Counted from the first letter of the stretch, positions 8,512 through 18,691 are shown. The stretch: DNA of 45,644 bases from Rhodopila globiformis (GCF_002937115.1 NZ_NHRY01000108.1:1-45644); one strand, 5' to 3'. A program made the numbers and translations. Notes: generated by a model from the sequence alone, not told the origin.

Positions 8512-10797
8512 ATGGCCGACGGGACGAGCGACACACGCACAGCGCGAATTTCCGTGGAGGAAGCGCTGGCCCTGCATGCCCATGGCCGGCCTGGAAAGCT
8601 GGAAACGCGCATCAGCAAGCCGCTGACCACCGCCCGGGACCTCTCGCTCGCCTATTCGCCCGGTGTGGCCGAGCCCTGCCTGCGCATCGCCAAGGACACC
8701 ACCCTCGCCTATGATTACACGACCAAGGGCAACATGGTCGCGGTGATTTCCAACGGCACCGCCGTGCTCGGCCTGGGCAACCTCGGGGCGCTGGCGTCCA
8801 AGCCGGTGATGGAGGGCAAGGTCGCCCTGTTCAAGCGTTTTGCGGATGTCGATGGTATCGATCTCGAAGTCGGGACCGAGGACGTCGATGAGTTCGTCAA
8901 CGCCGTCCGGTTCCTCGGGCCGGGCTTCGGCGGGATCAACCTGGAAGACATCAAGGCGCCGGAATGCTTCGTCATCGAGCAGCGCCTGCGCGAACTGATG
9001 GACATCCCGGTCTTCCACGACGACCAGCATGGCACGGCGATCGTCGCCGCGGCGGGCCTGATCAACGCCTGCCATCTCACCGGACGCTCCCTGCGCGAGA
9101 CCAGACTGGTGGTGAACGGAGCCGGGGCGGCCGCGATTGCCTGCGTCGAGTTATTGAAAGCCATGGGGATGCGGCCGGACAACGTGATCCTGTGCGACAC
9201 CAAGGGCGTCGTCTACCAGGGCCGCACGGAAGGCATGAACCAGTGGAAATCGGCCCATGCCGCGGCGACCAAAGCCCGTACGCTCAGCCAGGCCATGGAG
9301 GGAACCGACGTCTTCTTCGGTCTGTCGGTAAAGGGCGCCCTGACACGCGACATGGTCGCCTCGATGGCCAAGCGGCCGATCATCTTCGCGATGGCCAACC
9401 CTGATCCGGAAATCACGCCGGAGGAAGCGCGGTCGATCAGCCCACAGGCGATCATCGCCACCGGACGCAGCGACTATCCCAACCAGGTCAACAACGTTCT
9501 GGGATTTCCCTATATCTTCCGCGGCGCGCTGGATGTCCGCGCCACGACGATCAACGACGCCATGAAGATCGCGGCGGCCGAGGCGCTGGCGCAACTGGCG
9601 CGCGAGGACGTGCCGGATGAAGTGCACAGCGCGTCGGCCGGGCGCCGCCTGACCTTCGGGCCGGAATACATCATTCCGAACGCCTTCGACCCGCGCCTGA
9701 TCGCGCGCGTGCCGCCCGCCGTCGCCAAGGCCGCGATGGACTCCGGCGTGGCGCGCCACCCGCTCGAGGATCTGCGCCGCTATTCCCGCAGCCTGTCCGG
9801 GCGGCTTGATCCGACGGCCGACGCCCTGGATGCCACGATGGAGATGCTGCGGGAGCATCCGCGGCGGGTCGTGTTCGCCGAGGGCGAGGAAGAAAAGATC
9901 GTTCGCGCCGCCATCGCCTTCCGCTCCGCCGGTTATGGCCAACCCGTGCTGATCGGGCGCGAGGATCGGGTCAAGCGGACCATGGCCGGCCTGGGCCTTG
10001 GTGAGATCCAGGGCATCGAGATCCACAACGCCCGCCTGTCGGACAGAAACAGCAAGTATGTCGAGTTCCTTTACGCGCGCTTGCAGCGGCATGGCTACCT
10101 GCAACGCGATATCCAACGCCTGGTGAACCAGGACCGGAATGTCTTCGCCGCCTGCATGGTGGCGACGGGCGATGCCGATGCCATGGTGACCGGCCTGACC
10201 CGGTCTGCCTCGGTTTGCCTGAGCGATATCCAACAGGTGATCGGCCCGGCCAAGGGGAGCATTCCGTTCGGCCTGACGCTGCTGGTCGGGATGCGCGGCA
10301 AAACCATCTTCCTGGCGGACTCACTCGTCAATTTCCGCCCCGACGCAACCCAGGTGGCGGATATAGCCATCGGCGCGGCGGCGGCGGCAAGGCATCTGGG
10401 CCACGAGCCGCGCGTCGCCCTTCTGTCCCATTCCACCTTCGGCGATCCGGCGCCCGAGCGTGCCCAGCCAATGCGCGATGCCGTGGCGATCCTGGATCAG
10501 CGCAACGTGGATTTTGAATACGATGGAGAAATGAGCCCGGATGTGGCCCTGGAGCCGTCCATCCGCGCGCTATACCCATTCTGTCGCCTGACCGGCGATG
10601 CGAATGTCCTGATCGTCCCGGGGCTGCACTCGGCCCACATCACGGCGCGCCTGGCCCATCACCTTGGCGGCGGGACCACGATCGGTCCGTTGTTGATCGG
10701 GATGGAAAAACCGGTGCAGATCGTCGCGATGGATGCGTCGTCGAGCCAGATCGTCGATCTGGCCTGCCTTGCTGCCTATCAGGCGGTCCGCCGATAG
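8512..10797 (+). CDS. maeB: NADP-dependent malic enzyme with C-terminal phosphotransacetylase-like domain (MaeB type)
   Basis: Converts malate to pyruvate and CO2 with NADP. The 761-residue protein has the malic enzyme domain (about 15-420), including [11 protein letters not shown], the metal-binding [10 protein letters not shown] region and the NAD-binding [12 protein letters not shown]. It is fused to a phosphotransacetylase-like domain (about 440-755) that is regulatory, not catalytic, in characterised MaeB enzymes. The start ATG at 8512 (MADGTSD) fits homologues; the frame is open 32 codons further upstream without family resemblance. It is a single-gene unit, convergent with the bactofilin gene. 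Confidence 0.96.
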   Translation: MADGTSDTRTARISVEEALALHAHGRPGKLETRISKPLTTARDLSLAYSPGVAEPCLRIAKDTTLAYDYTTKGNMVAVISNGTAVLGLGNLGALASKPVMEGKVALFKRFADVDGIDLEVGTEDVDEFVNAVRFLGPGFGGINLEDIKAPECFVIEQRLRELMDIPVFHDDQHGTAIVAAAGLINACHLTGRSLRETRLVVNGAGAAAIACVELLKAMGMRPDNVILCDTKGVVYQGRTEGMNQWKSAHAAATKARTLSQAMEGTDVFFGLSVKGALTRDMVASMAKRPIIFAMANPDPEITPEEARSISPQAIIATGRSDYPNQVNNVLGFPYIFRGALDVRATTINDAMKIAAAEALAQLAREDVPDEVHSASAGRRLTFGPEYIIPNAFDPRLIARVPPAVAKAAMDSGVARHPLEDLRRYSRSLSGRLDPTADALDATMEMLREHPRRVVFAEGEEEKIVRAAIAFRSAGYGQPVLIGREDRVKRTMAGLGLGEIQGIEIHNARLSDRNSKYVEFLYARLQRHGYLQRDIQRLVNQDRNVFAACMVATGDADAMVTGLTRSASVCLSDIQQVIGPAKGSIPFGLTLLVGMRGKTIFLADSLVNFRPDATQVADIAIGAAAAARHLGHEPRVALLSHSTFGDPAPERAQPMRDAVAILDQRNVDFEYDGEMSPDVALEPSIRALYPFCRLTGDANVLIVPGLHSAHITARLAHHLGGGTTIGPLLIGMEKPVQIVAMDASSSQIVDLACLAAYQAVRR

Positions 10798-10822
10798 GCA
10801 GCAGGTCCTGTCAGAGAGTCAG

Positions 10823-10849
10823 CCGAATCGGTTCAGGCCACCGGTTCGG
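10823..10849. terminator. Hairpin between maeB and the bactofilin gene
   Basis: A 10-bp imperfect stem (CCGAATCGGT / ACCGGTTCGG, one G-T pair) with a 7-nt loop straddles the end of the bactofilin coding sequence in the gap between the convergent genes. There is no T tract, so it may only be a weak bidirectional transcript end. Confidence 0.3.
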
Positions 10850-11519
10850 CGTTCTGGCGGGGCAGCGGGATGTCGGACGGAGGCTGGTCGGTGATCATTT
10901 CGATCCGGCCAGTGATCTGCCCACCGTCCTCGACCTGCAGGCGGCGGCAGCGGGCAGTTCCCATAACCCGGCCGCTGGCGCGCAGGACAAGACTGCCGCG
11001 TACGGTCAGGGTTCCGTCCATGGTGCCGGCAATCTCGGCATCCTCGACCTCGACCTCGCCCTTGAACATGCCGCCGGGAGCAATCGCCAGTTCGGTGGCA
11101 TGGATCATCGTCGCTTCGACCGTGCCCTCGACGACAAGGCGTTCGGCATCCTGGACGACGCCCTGCACGCTGATGCCGCGACCGACAACCAACGTCCGGC
11201 GCTCCGCCGGATCACGCGCGGCGGGACGACTGACGGTCAGGCCGGTTCTTGCGGACGTCGCCGGTGCGATGGGATTGGTCCCAGACGGAGAAAAGGGCGG
11301 GCGTGACATGATATGCGCATCCTTGGCCGGAGCGGGACGGAAAGGCGGGACACCGAGACCGGCGTCTGAAGGCGGTTGGGCAACGTCTGATAAGGCGGAG
11401 CGAAAATCCGGGTCTGCATCGGCCGCCTCGGGTTGATCCATCGGCGATGCTGTTCCTGCGGGCTGGGCCACGCCTGACGTTGCCGGAAGTGGTTCGTCCG
11501 GTTTGCGACGTTTAAACAA
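10833..11519 (-). CDS. Bactofilin family cytoskeletal protein
   Basis: Bactofilins form non-polar beta-helical filaments without nucleotide and help localise cell-wall or envelope proteins. This 228-residue protein has a basic start (MFKRRKP), a long proline-rich disordered N-terminal region (about 1-105) and the DUF583 beta-helix (about 108-215), with regular short hydrophobic repeats such as LVVEGTV, AEIAGTMDG and LVLRASG. The disordered N-terminus is longer than in many bactofilins. It is monocistronic and divergent from nothing; the next gene upstream is also minus, 90 bases away. Confidence 0.93.
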   Translation of the reverse strand: MFKRRKPDEPLPATSGVAQPAGTASPMDQPEAADADPDFRSALSDVAQPPSDAGLGVPPFRPAPAKDAHIMSRPPFSPSGTNPIAPATSARTGLTVSRPAARDPAERRTLVVGRGISVQGVVQDAERLVVEGTVEATMIHATELAIAPGGMFKGEVEVEDAEIAGTMDGTLTVRGSLVLRASGRVMGTARCRRLQVEDGGQITGRIEMITDQPPSDIPLPRQNAEPVA

Positions 11520-11610
11520 AGTACTCTACCTGATTACAAGAGAAGCCTCCGCCTAGCATGGAGCGCCCCTTGCGAACAACATTCCCGTGCAATCGGTTGC
11601 TGTCACCCGC

Positions 11611-12333
11611 TTATGGGCGCATCCGGGAAGGCGCCTGTCGCGGCTGATCCACGGCTGACAGCGCGATATCAAGCACGTGGACCATCGCCGCCGTGCCGAT
11701 AACCGGGATCAGCAGGTTGATCAGTGGCACATAGGCCGCCGCGGCCAGGATCGCGCCGTTCACCAGGACGACTCCGCGCTGGGACTGGTACAGCGACTCG
11801 GCGGCTGCGCGAGGCATGCGTCGCATTGCGACCGCAACGAACAGGCCGCGCCCGACGGCGTATGCCGCGATCACCCATCCCAGGAAAAGGCCGATGCCGG
11901 GCACCAGGATCGCCAACAGCAGCGCGATGGCATTCAATGCCAGCACCCTGCCGGCAACCGCCACGCCGTCCCATGTCTGCGCGATGATCGACGCGCCCTG
12001 GGGCGGCGGCAGCCACGGATAGAAGCGATGCTCGACGGCCAGCGCGATGCGGTCGAAGTACAAGGTGCCAATCGCCGTGGCGACCGGCAGAAACAGGAAG
12101 ATCGCCAGCAGCAACGCCCCGACCGCGCCGAAAATGTCGGCGGCCCATTCCCACAGGCCATGGAGATGCAGCAGCCAGTGCACGATCCCGACGGCCGCGG
12201 CATAGATCGCAGCGAAGCTGGCGGCGGACCAGGCGACGCTGCGCACCGCAACGCCGACGAACACCGGGTCATCAAGCTGGCCGAAGGCGCGGGCGATCGG
12301 CAGGAACAGCGGCGACATCTGGGGTGACGACAT
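11611..12333 (-). CDS. EI24/CysZ-like multi-pass membrane protein
   Basis: A 240-residue hydrophobic protein with about four to five membrane segments (for example 38-60, 75-102, 145-175 and 205-230). The pattern, with the PLINLLIPVIGTAAMVHV end, fits the EI24 domain family, which includes the sulfate permease CysZ. The substrate cannot be read from the sequence, and there are no cysteine-biosynthesis neighbours. The start at 12333 is preceded by GAGG at a suitable distance, so I prefer it to the open frame that extends upstream. It is divergent from the gamma-glutamyltransferase gene with about 140 bases between. Confidence 0.8.
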   Translation of the reverse strand: MSSPQMSPLFLPIARAFGQLDDPVFVGVAVRSVAWSAASFAAIYAAAVGIVHWLLHLHGLWEWAADIFGAVGALLLAIFLFLPVATAIGTLYFDRIALAVEHRFYPWLPPPQGASIIAQTWDGVAVAGRVLALNAIALLLAILVPGIGLFLGWVIAAYAVGRGLFVAVAMRRMPRAAAESLYQSQRGVVLVNGAILAAAAYVPLINLLIPVIGTAAMVHVLDIALSAVDQPRQAPSRMRP

Positions 12334-12474
12334 GGCTATGGACCTCGGGCCCGCAGGAACGCGGCACGTGAGAGAGATACGATACGGCGCTCGGGAACGC
12401 CGGGCACTTTCCCTCCAGATACCATCACCTACAGTGCATGTGCACGTCCTTGCAGACTTGTGGGAGGAAGATGG

Positions 12475-14049
12475 ATGGCCTACGTCCCGTCGCCGCATGT
12501 TACCCAGAACTGGATCCTGTCAAAGCCGTCGGCACGGGGGCGGCGAGGCATCGTCGTGTCGCAGGTCCGCAATGCGGCCGAGGCGGGCATCGCGATCCTG
12601 GATGCCGGCGGGAATGCGGTGGACGCGGCGGTGGCAACCGCTCTGGCGCTTGCGGCGGTTGAGCCGTGGAACTCCGGACTCGGCGGTATCGGCTTTGCCC
12701 TGGTGCATCGCGCCGGGCAGCCGAGGGCGGACGTCGTCGATTTCGGACCTGTGGCACCGCGTGCGCTGAACCCGTCGGCGTTCAAGCTGACCGGCCGCAT
12801 GAAGCAGGATCTGTTCGCCTGGCCCGAGGTGGTGGGCGACACCAACATCCATGGTCCGCTGTCGTTCGCGATCCCGTCCGCCGCCGCCGGATATGCGCAT
12901 ATGCATGCGGCCTGGGGAAGGCTGCCACTGCCTGACGTCATGGCCCCGGCCATCGCACTGGCAAAAAGAGGGCTGCCGCAGGACTGGTACACGACGCTGA
13001 AGGTGGCGGCCTCCGCGTCGGTCCTGCGCCGCTATCCGGAAAGCGCGCGGATCTATCTGCCGGACGGCCTGCCGCCGATCGCGCCCTATCAGGGCAAGCC
13101 AGGGTTCTTTCCGCTCGGTGGGCTCGCCGCGACGCTGGAGCAGCTCGGCAGGGCCGGACTGCGCGACTTTTATGACGGCGAGATCGCGCAGGCCATCGTT
13201 GCGGATGTCGATGAAATGGGCGGCGTGCTGGCGGCCGACGACCTGCGATCCTGTCAGGCACGGGTCCAGCCGGCGACGGAGTTTCCCTGGCGCGGGCATA
13301 CGCTGCAGTTGGCCGGGGGCCTGACCGCCGCTCCGACCATGGTCCGGGTGCTTGAGCAAATGACGCCGGCCAGGCCAGGGTCCGGACCGGACGCCGGCTG
13401 GTACCTCGCTCTGTCGCGCGCCATGAAGACGGCTTACGCGGAACGGCTGGCCGGACTGGGCGATGCGGATCCACAGGCGGCCGAGACCTGCACCACCCAC
13501 CTGACGGTCTGCGACCAGGATGGGACCATGGTCGCCATGACGACGACCTTGCTGTCGTCTATGGGAAGTCGCGTGGTCCTGCCGCGATCGGGCATTCTGA
13601 TGAACAACGGCGTCATGTGGTTCGACCCACGTCCGAACCAGCCGAATTCCATCGGTGGCGGCAAGCGGCCCCTGACCAACATGTCGCCAATCATCCTGCG
13701 CACCGGTGACCGGCCCTGGTTCGCCGCCGGAGCCTCGGGCGGACGCCGCATCCTGGCGGCTGTTACCCAGTTGCTGGCGTTTGTCACGGATTTCGGCATG
13801 AGCCTGGAAGAGGCCGCGCATCATCGCCGGATCGATGTTTCCGATCCGGATCATGTCTCGGCTGATCAGCGTCTGCCGCGGGAGATCATCGATGCGCTGG
13901 CGTCGGATGGCCGGACCGAGGTGGTCGAGCATGCCGTGATGCCGATCAACTTCGCCTGCCCCAATGCCATTGCCTCGCAACAGGACGGTTTTCGTGTCGG
14001 AATAAGTGATGTTGCGTCACCCTGGTCGGCCGCTTTGTCGCAAACGTAA
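12475..14049 (+). CDS. Gamma-glutamyltransferase family protein
   Basis: N-terminal nucleophile hydrolase related to gamma-glutamyltranspeptidase, which transfers or hydrolyses gamma-glutamyl groups (glutathione or related amides). It is 524 residues long. The expected self-cleavage site lies before Thr340 in TTHLTVCDQDG, and the small-subunit motif GGGKRPLTNMSP is present. The N-terminal region shows GGNAVDAAVATALALAAVEPWNSGLGG in family form. No signal peptide is visible, so it is probably cytoplasmic, unlike classical periplasmic Ggt. The start ATG at 12475 has GGAGGA six bases upstream; GTG at 12460 is an alternative. The exact substrate is unknown. Confidence 0.9.
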   Translation: MAYVPSPHVTQNWILSKPSARGRRGIVVSQVRNAAEAGIAILDAGGNAVDAAVATALALAAVEPWNSGLGGIGFALVHRAGQPRADVVDFGPVAPRALNPSAFKLTGRMKQDLFAWPEVVGDTNIHGPLSFAIPSAAAGYAHMHAAWGRLPLPDVMAPAIALAKRGLPQDWYTTLKVAASASVLRRYPESARIYLPDGLPPIAPYQGKPGFFPLGGLAATLEQLGRAGLRDFYDGEIAQAIVADVDEMGGVLAADDLRSCQARVQPATEFPWRGHTLQLAGGLTAAPTMVRVLEQMTPARPGSGPDAGWYLALSRAMKTAYAERLAGLGDADPQAAETCTTHLTVCDQDGTMVAMTTTLLSSMGSRVVLPRSGILMNNGVMWFDPRPNQPNSIGGGKRPLTNMSPIILRTGDRPWFAAGASGGRRILAAVTQLLAFVTDFGMSLEEAAHHRRIDVSDPDHVSADQRLPREIIDALASDGRTEVVEHAVMPINFACPNAIASQQDGFRVGISDVASPWSAALSQT

Positions 14050-14142
14050 CAGAGTGTTGCGATTCCGGATTTCTTGAGCTGCGATAACAAAAATCCTTCA
14101 CATGCTCGTGTGTTTGCGATGAAATACACGAAATCGTGAGGA

Positions 14143-16314
14143 ATGATCGGCATGCGTGCAGCGATCGGGTTCTGTCTTTCCCTCGGCCTGGCCGTTTGGG
14201 CGCCTGTTGTCCTCGCCTCGCCGATTGAGCGTGGCGGACCGCTGCTGCCGGTGACGCCCAGGCCGATCGTCGCCGAAGACCAATGGAATGCGCTGGTTCT
14301 GAAGGCGCTGGCAGGCGACGCGAAAGCAGCCACGACCGTTGGCCGGGCCTACGCCCGGGGATCCGACCCCGACCGTGATGTGCCGGAGGCCATGCGCTGG
14401 TTCAGTCGCGGCGTCGCACTCGGGGCCAATGAGGCGCGGCGGGAACTGGGACTTTTGCTCCTGAGAGGCGATGGAACGCCAAGGGACCCGGAGCATGCGG
14501 CATCGCTGTTGCGCCAGGCGGCGGATGCCGGCGACGCCGAGGCACAGGCGGCGCTTGGGGTCATGTACGCCAATGGGGAGGGGGTTCCGCAGGACTGGCC
14601 TCTTGCGATCGATTGGTCGCGCAAGGCCGCGGCGCAGGATAATCCTTGGGCGGAAGCCAATCTGGGTCTGTATCTGCAGACGGGGCGGGCTGGGCCGCCT
14701 GATCTGGCTCAGGCGGCAGCCTGGTACCGGCGGGCCGCCAACCAGGGTTTCGCCCTGGCGGAGGCCAGGTTGGGCCTGCTGTATGAGGATGGAACCGGTG
14801 TCCGGCGGAATCCAGCACAGGCCTTCTCGCTGTATCTGAGCGGCGCCTTGAAGAATAATCCGATATCGGAACGTCTTCTCGCGCTTGCCTTTCGCGATGG
14901 TATCGGGGTGCCGGCCAATCAGTCCGAAGCCATTGCGTGGCTCAAACGCTCGGCTGAGCTTGGCGATGCCGAGTCGATCTATCTGCTCGCGGAGATCTAC
15001 GAGCAAGGCAGCGGGGTCGTTCAGGACAAGCAAGCGGCGTGGCGCTATCTGCTGGATGCGGCGGAGCGAAGGCATACCCTGGCTGCGGCACGGGTCGGCC
15101 TCGCCTATGCGACCGGGACGCTTGGTCCGGGAGCCGATCACGACGCCGCCGTGCACTGGCTCAACCGGGCCGTCGATCAGGCAACCAACGAGCTTGCCTC
15201 CGAGTCGGAGGAAGCGGGGAGTTATCGATCACACCAGTTGGCCCTGGCACGGTATCGTCTTGGCGTGCTTCTGCTGGCCGGTGACGGCGCGAGCCGGGAT
15301 GTCCCCCGTGCCGTCGAACTGTTTCAGTATGCGTCCGATCATGACTGTGCTCTGGCCACCAATCAACTCGGCCAGATGTATCGGACGGGTATCGGTGTCG
15401 CGCGCGACGAGGCGAAGGCTGTGAGCCTCTTCCAGGCGGCTGCGAACGCAGGAAGCGGCGCCGCCGCGTTCAATCTCGCCGAAGCCTATGCCGTCGGCGA
15501 GGCCCGTCCCCGGTCAACCGCCATGGCTCTGCAATGGTACCGCCGATCGGCTGCGCTTGGCTACACCGACGCCTGGTTTGCGCTCGGGCGGGCGTACGAA
15601 GAGGCGATCGCGGTTGCGCAGGACGATAACGAAGCACTGACCTGGTATCAGCTTGCCGGCAACAACGGCTCTGTCGCGGCGCAGCTTCGGTTGGGCGACG
15701 TTGCGCGGCTGGGGGAACTTGGTCAGCCGCGCAACGATGGCGTCGCCTTGCGGTGGTACCGCATGGCCGCAGGCCGGGGAAACGCCGTTGCCGAGGAAAG
15801 GATCGGCGATCTGTACTGGAACGGGTCATCGGCGACAGCAAGAGACAGTACCGAAGCTGTGCGTCATTACATGATCGCTGCGAAGCGAGGGGTCGCCTCG
15901 GCACAGCGCAAGGTCGCGCTTGCCTATGCGAATGCTGACGGTGTGGCGGCCGACGATGCGAAAATGCTGTTCTGGGCTCGCCAGGCGGCGGAGAAGGGCG
16001 ACGGCGAAGCCGCGGCTTTGCTGGGTTACGCGATTATGATCGGCGTTGATGGATCGTATGATTATGTCGAAGCGGCCACCTGGCTGACCCTGGCTGTCGA
16101 TAGCGCCCATAACGGCCCCTGGCGCGATCGTGCTGTGGAGATTTCCCGCACCGTCCAGGGCGAACTCACGCCGGCCGAACGTGCGGCCTATAATGCCCGC
16201 CTGGCGCACCGGCGGACGTTGCTGGTGGGCGGGCAACGGGCGGATTTCGCCGACGGCAGTGGGAGAGAACCATCGGACAAGCATTTCACCGAGCCTGACA
16301 GCGCCTTGAATTAG
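14143..16314 (+). CDS. Secreted Sel1-repeat (TPR-like) protein
   Basis: A 723-residue protein with a signal peptide (MRAAIGFCLSLGLAVWAP..., probable cut after VLAS) and about sixteen Sel1-like helical repeats spanning nearly the whole chain (about 50-690). Each has the A-xx-LG-xx-Y-xx-G-xGV-x-D-xx-A-xx-W-xx-AA frame, such as AQAALGVMYANGEGV. Sel1 repeats mediate protein-protein contacts, often in envelope stress, exopolysaccharide or host-interaction systems; the partner cannot be told here. The start could be ATG 14143 or ATG 14152. It is a single gene between the gamma-glutamyltransferase and acyl-CoA dehydrogenase genes. Confidence 0.9.
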   Translation: MIGMRAAIGFCLSLGLAVWAPVVLASPIERGGPLLPVTPRPIVAEDQWNALVLKALAGDAKAATTVGRAYARGSDPDRDVPEAMRWFSRGVALGANEARRELGLLLLRGDGTPRDPEHAASLLRQAADAGDAEAQAALGVMYANGEGVPQDWPLAIDWSRKAAAQDNPWAEANLGLYLQTGRAGPPDLAQAAAWYRRAANQGFALAEARLGLLYEDGTGVRRNPAQAFSLYLSGALKNNPISERLLALAFRDGIGVPANQSEAIAWLKRSAELGDAESIYLLAEIYEQGSGVVQDKQAAWRYLLDAAERRHTLAAARVGLAYATGTLGPGADHDAAVHWLNRAVDQATNELASESEEAGSYRSHQLALARYRLGVLLLAGDGASRDVPRAVELFQYASDHDCALATNQLGQMYRTGIGVARDEAKAVSLFQAAANAGSGAAAFNLAEAYAVGEARPRSTAMALQWYRRSAALGYTDAWFALGRAYEEAIAVAQDDNEALTWYQLAGNNGSVAAQLRLGDVARLGELGQPRNDGVALRWYRMAAGRGNAVAEERIGDLYWNGSSATARDSTEAVRHYMIAAKRGVASAQRKVALAYANADGVAADDAKMLFWARQAAEKGDGEAAALLGYAIMIGVDGSYDYVEAATWLTLAVDSAHNGPWRDRAVEISRTVQGELTPAERAAYNARLAHRRTLLVGGQRADFADGSGREPSDKHFTEPDSALN

Positions 16315-16424
16315 CCGTTCAGACGCGATGCGAGTTTACATTATGTTCTCGTTGGGGATTTCACCGGACCCGCTGTTCGGGCTAAGCTGTCGGGCTGATA
16401 TTGCAGCTCGGAAAGGTTCCGGTG

Positions 16425-17591
16425 ATGGATTTCTCATTGACCGACGCGCAACAGCAGATTCGTGACGAAGTCCTGCGTCTGTGCAGCCAATTCGATGATG
16501 CCTACTGGCTGGAACGCGACCGGACGGCGACATTTCCAGATGCGTTTTTCAACGCCATGGCTACAGGGGGCTGGCTGGGCATAGCCATGCCGGAAGCCTA
16601 TGGCGGCTCGGGCCTGGGCGTGACGGAAGCTGCCATCATGGCCCAGGCCGTTGCCGAGTCAGGCGCTGCCATGAGCGGCGCCAGCGCCATTCACATCAAC
16701 ATTTTCGGGCTGAACCCCGTCGTCGTCCTTGGCACCGAAGAGCAGAAGGCGCGGATGCTGCCGCCGCTGATCGCCGGCCAGGACAAGTCCTGCTTCGGCG
16801 TGACCGAGCCCAACGCAGGCCTCAACACCACCGAGATCAGCACCCGCGCCGACCTGCACGGCGATCACTATCGGATCAACGGAACCAAGATCTGGACCTC
16901 GACCGCGCAGGTGGCGAACAAGATCCTGCTGCTGGCGCGCACCACCCCGCTGGACAAGGTCAAGCGCAAGACCCAGGGCATGACGCTGTTCTACACCGAC
17001 CTCGACAAGACGCACGCCGAGGTGCGCCTGATCCACAAGATGGGCCGCCATGCCGTCGATTCGAACATGGTCTTCTTCGAGGACATGCAGGTCCCGATTG
17101 AAGACCGCATCGGGGAGGAAGGCGAGGGATTTCGCGCCCTGCTACACGGATTGAACCCGGAACGCGTGCTGCTCGCCGCCGAAGCCGTCGGCATCGGCCG
17201 CGCCGCCCTGGCGCGCGCATCCCGCTACGCTCGCGAGCGTATCGTCTTCGGCCGCCCCATCGGCCAGAACCAGGGAATCCAGCACCCGCTGGCGAAGAAC
17301 TGGGCCGAACTGGAGGCGGCCAACCTGATCACGTTCAAGGCTGCCTGGCTGTACGACAACGGCCGGGAATGCGGCGCCGAAGCCAATGCCGCGAAGTACC
17401 TGGCGGCCGAGGCCGGCTATCGTGCCGCCGAACAGGCGGTGATGACCCACGGCGGCATGGGATATGCCCAGGAGTACCATGTGGAACGCCTGTTCCGCGA
17501 AAGCATGCTGCCGCGAATCGCACCCGTCAGCCGCGAACTCGTCCTGAGCTATCTGGCCGAGCGGGTCCTGGACCTGCCGAAATCCTATTAA
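16425..17591 (+). CDS. Acyl-CoA dehydrogenase family protein
   Basis: FAD-dependent alpha,beta-desaturation of an acyl-CoA, passing electrons to ETF. It is 388 residues long with the standard N-helical, beta (CFGVTEPNAGLNTT) and C-helical domains. The MCAD-type catalytic Glu in the IYEGT motif is not present (the aligned stretch reads RIAPVS). A Glu in LNPERV (about residue 243) aligns with the base used by isovaleryl-CoA and long-chain enzymes, so the latter type of active site is inferred. The start ATG 16425 has GGAAAGG upstream. Its stop codon shares bases with the stop of the convergent sirtuin gene (17588-17591). The substrate is unknown. Confidence 0.93.
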   Translation: MDFSLTDAQQQIRDEVLRLCSQFDDAYWLERDRTATFPDAFFNAMATGGWLGIAMPEAYGGSGLGVTEAAIMAQAVAESGAAMSGASAIHINIFGLNPVVVLGTEEQKARMLPPLIAGQDKSCFGVTEPNAGLNTTEISTRADLHGDHYRINGTKIWTSTAQVANKILLLARTTPLDKVKRKTQGMTLFYTDLDKTHAEVRLIHKMGRHAVDSNMVFFEDMQVPIEDRIGEEGEGFRALLHGLNPERVLLAAEAVGIGRAALARASRYARERIVFGRPIGQNQGIQHPLAKNWAELEAANLITFKAAWLYDNGRECGAEANAAKYLAAEAGYRAAEQAVMTHGGMGYAQEYHVERLFRESMLPRIAPVSRELVLSYLAERVLDLPKSY

Positions 17592-18334
17592 TCGACGTCA
17601 ACCGCCGCCCCGAGCGTGTCGCCGATTGGCCGACGCATGATCAGGTCGGCGATGTCGTCGAGGCCGGTCTCCTGCAAATTCAGAATGACCAGCGTGGCAC
17701 CGTTTCGCTTGGCCAGTGCAGGGAAACCGGCGGCGGGATAGACGACCAGGGATGATCCGATCGCAATGAACAGGTCGGCCAGCAGCGTTTCCCGCTCGGC
17801 CCGTCGCATCTCGTCCAGCGGCATCGACTGTCCGAACGAGATCGTCGCGGTCTTCACCCATCCGCCGCAGGCGCAGTGCGGCACGATCCGATCCTGTTCG
17901 AAATCGACGCGCAAAGCCTCGATCTCGTAACGGGCGCCACAGTCCAGGCAGTGCGCGTAGGTCGTGTTGCCATGCAGCTCGATCACCTTGTCGTCCGGAA
18001 TCCCGGAGTCCTGGTGCAGGCCATCGATGTTCTGGGTGATGACCGTGGAAGCCTTGCCCTGGCGGATCAGCTCGGCCACCGCGCGGTGGCCGCGGTTGGG
18101 CGTTGCCTCGCGCAGGATCGGCTCCATCGCGAAGCGACGGCGCCAGGTTTCGCGCCTGGCCTCGTCCGAACGCAGGAAGTCGGAAAAGTCGATTGGTACC
18201 TGCTTGGTCCACAGGCCGCCCGGGCTGCGGAAATCCGGGATTCCCGACTCCGTGCTGATGCCGGCTCCGGTGAAAAGGGCGATCCGGTTCGCCGTATCGA
18301 TCAGGTATCTCAGTTCCTCCAGGGGGCGGTCCAT
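17588..18334 (-). CDS. cobB: SIR2-family NAD-dependent protein deacylase
   Basis: Removes acyl groups from lysine using NAD. The 248-residue protein shows [17 protein letters not shown] (21-37), TQNIDGLH (100-107), the catalytic His121 in LHGN, and a zinc site of C129-x2-C132 and C154-x-C156. The shortened second Cys pair (CAC) is unusual beside the common CxxC. The start ATG 18334 has GAGG six bases upstream; ATG 18340 is close to it. Its stop overlaps the acyl-CoA dehydrogenase stop in convergent orientation. Acyl-CoA enzymes are common sirtuin targets, but any link here is only suggestive. Confidence 0.93.
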   Translation of the reverse strand: MDRPLEELRYLIDTANRIALFTGAGISTESGIPDFRSPGGLWTKQVPIDFSDFLRSDEARRETWRRRFAMEPILREATPNRGHRAVAELIRQGKASTVITQNIDGLHQDSGIPDDKVIELHGNTTYAHCLDCGARYEIEALRVDFEQDRIVPHCACGGWVKTATISFGQSMPLDEMRRAERETLLADLFIAIGSSLVVYPAAGFPALAKRNGATLVILNLQETGLDDIADLIMRRPIGDTLGAAVDVD

Positions 18335-18350
18335 CGGCATCCTCGCTGCG

Positions 18351-18515
18351 TCAGAATGGCTCCGGGTCATGGCCGGCATGGAAACGAATGGGTGGTCTGG
18401 CGTCCGGGTCGGTGGTCACATCGATCAACATGGGCTGACCAGACGAAAAAGCAGCATCCAGCACCGCTTCGGCATCCTCGCCGCGTTCGATACGCAAGCC
18501 TTCCGCTCCGCAGGC
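18351..18515 (-). pseudogene. 3' remnant of a thiamine-diphosphate-dependent enzyme (acetolactate synthase-like)
   Basis: About 55 codons ending in a stop at 18351 read [18 protein letters not shown] followed by [17 protein letters not shown], which matches the extreme C-terminus of the TPP-enzyme family (acetolactate synthase, oxalyl-CoA decarboxylase and relatives). Nothing upstream in any minus frame gives the rest of a roughly 550-residue enzyme, and an unrelated plus-strand gene begins at 18692. This looks like the stub left by a deletion. It ends just upstream of the sirtuin start. Confidence 0.75.
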
Positions 18516-18691
18516 CGGGGAAGGGCGCATGATCCACGGCGGTGAAACCAACGGCGCCGGCTGTCATCGAAATCTCCCATCCCCAATCGTTATCGCCTGA
18601 TTCGGGCTTCGGCCAGTCCGCCTCGGCGGGGTCGGCTTGAAACAGCAGGGGAAACCGATAGCCTGTCGGACATGGGAGCGGAGCAGACGGC

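Noticed and set aside
12520-13980. Long minus-strand open frame of 486 codons inside the gamma-glutamyltransferase gene
   Set aside because: It is antisense to a gene with clear catalytic motifs. No domain is recognisable and the composition is shadow-like.
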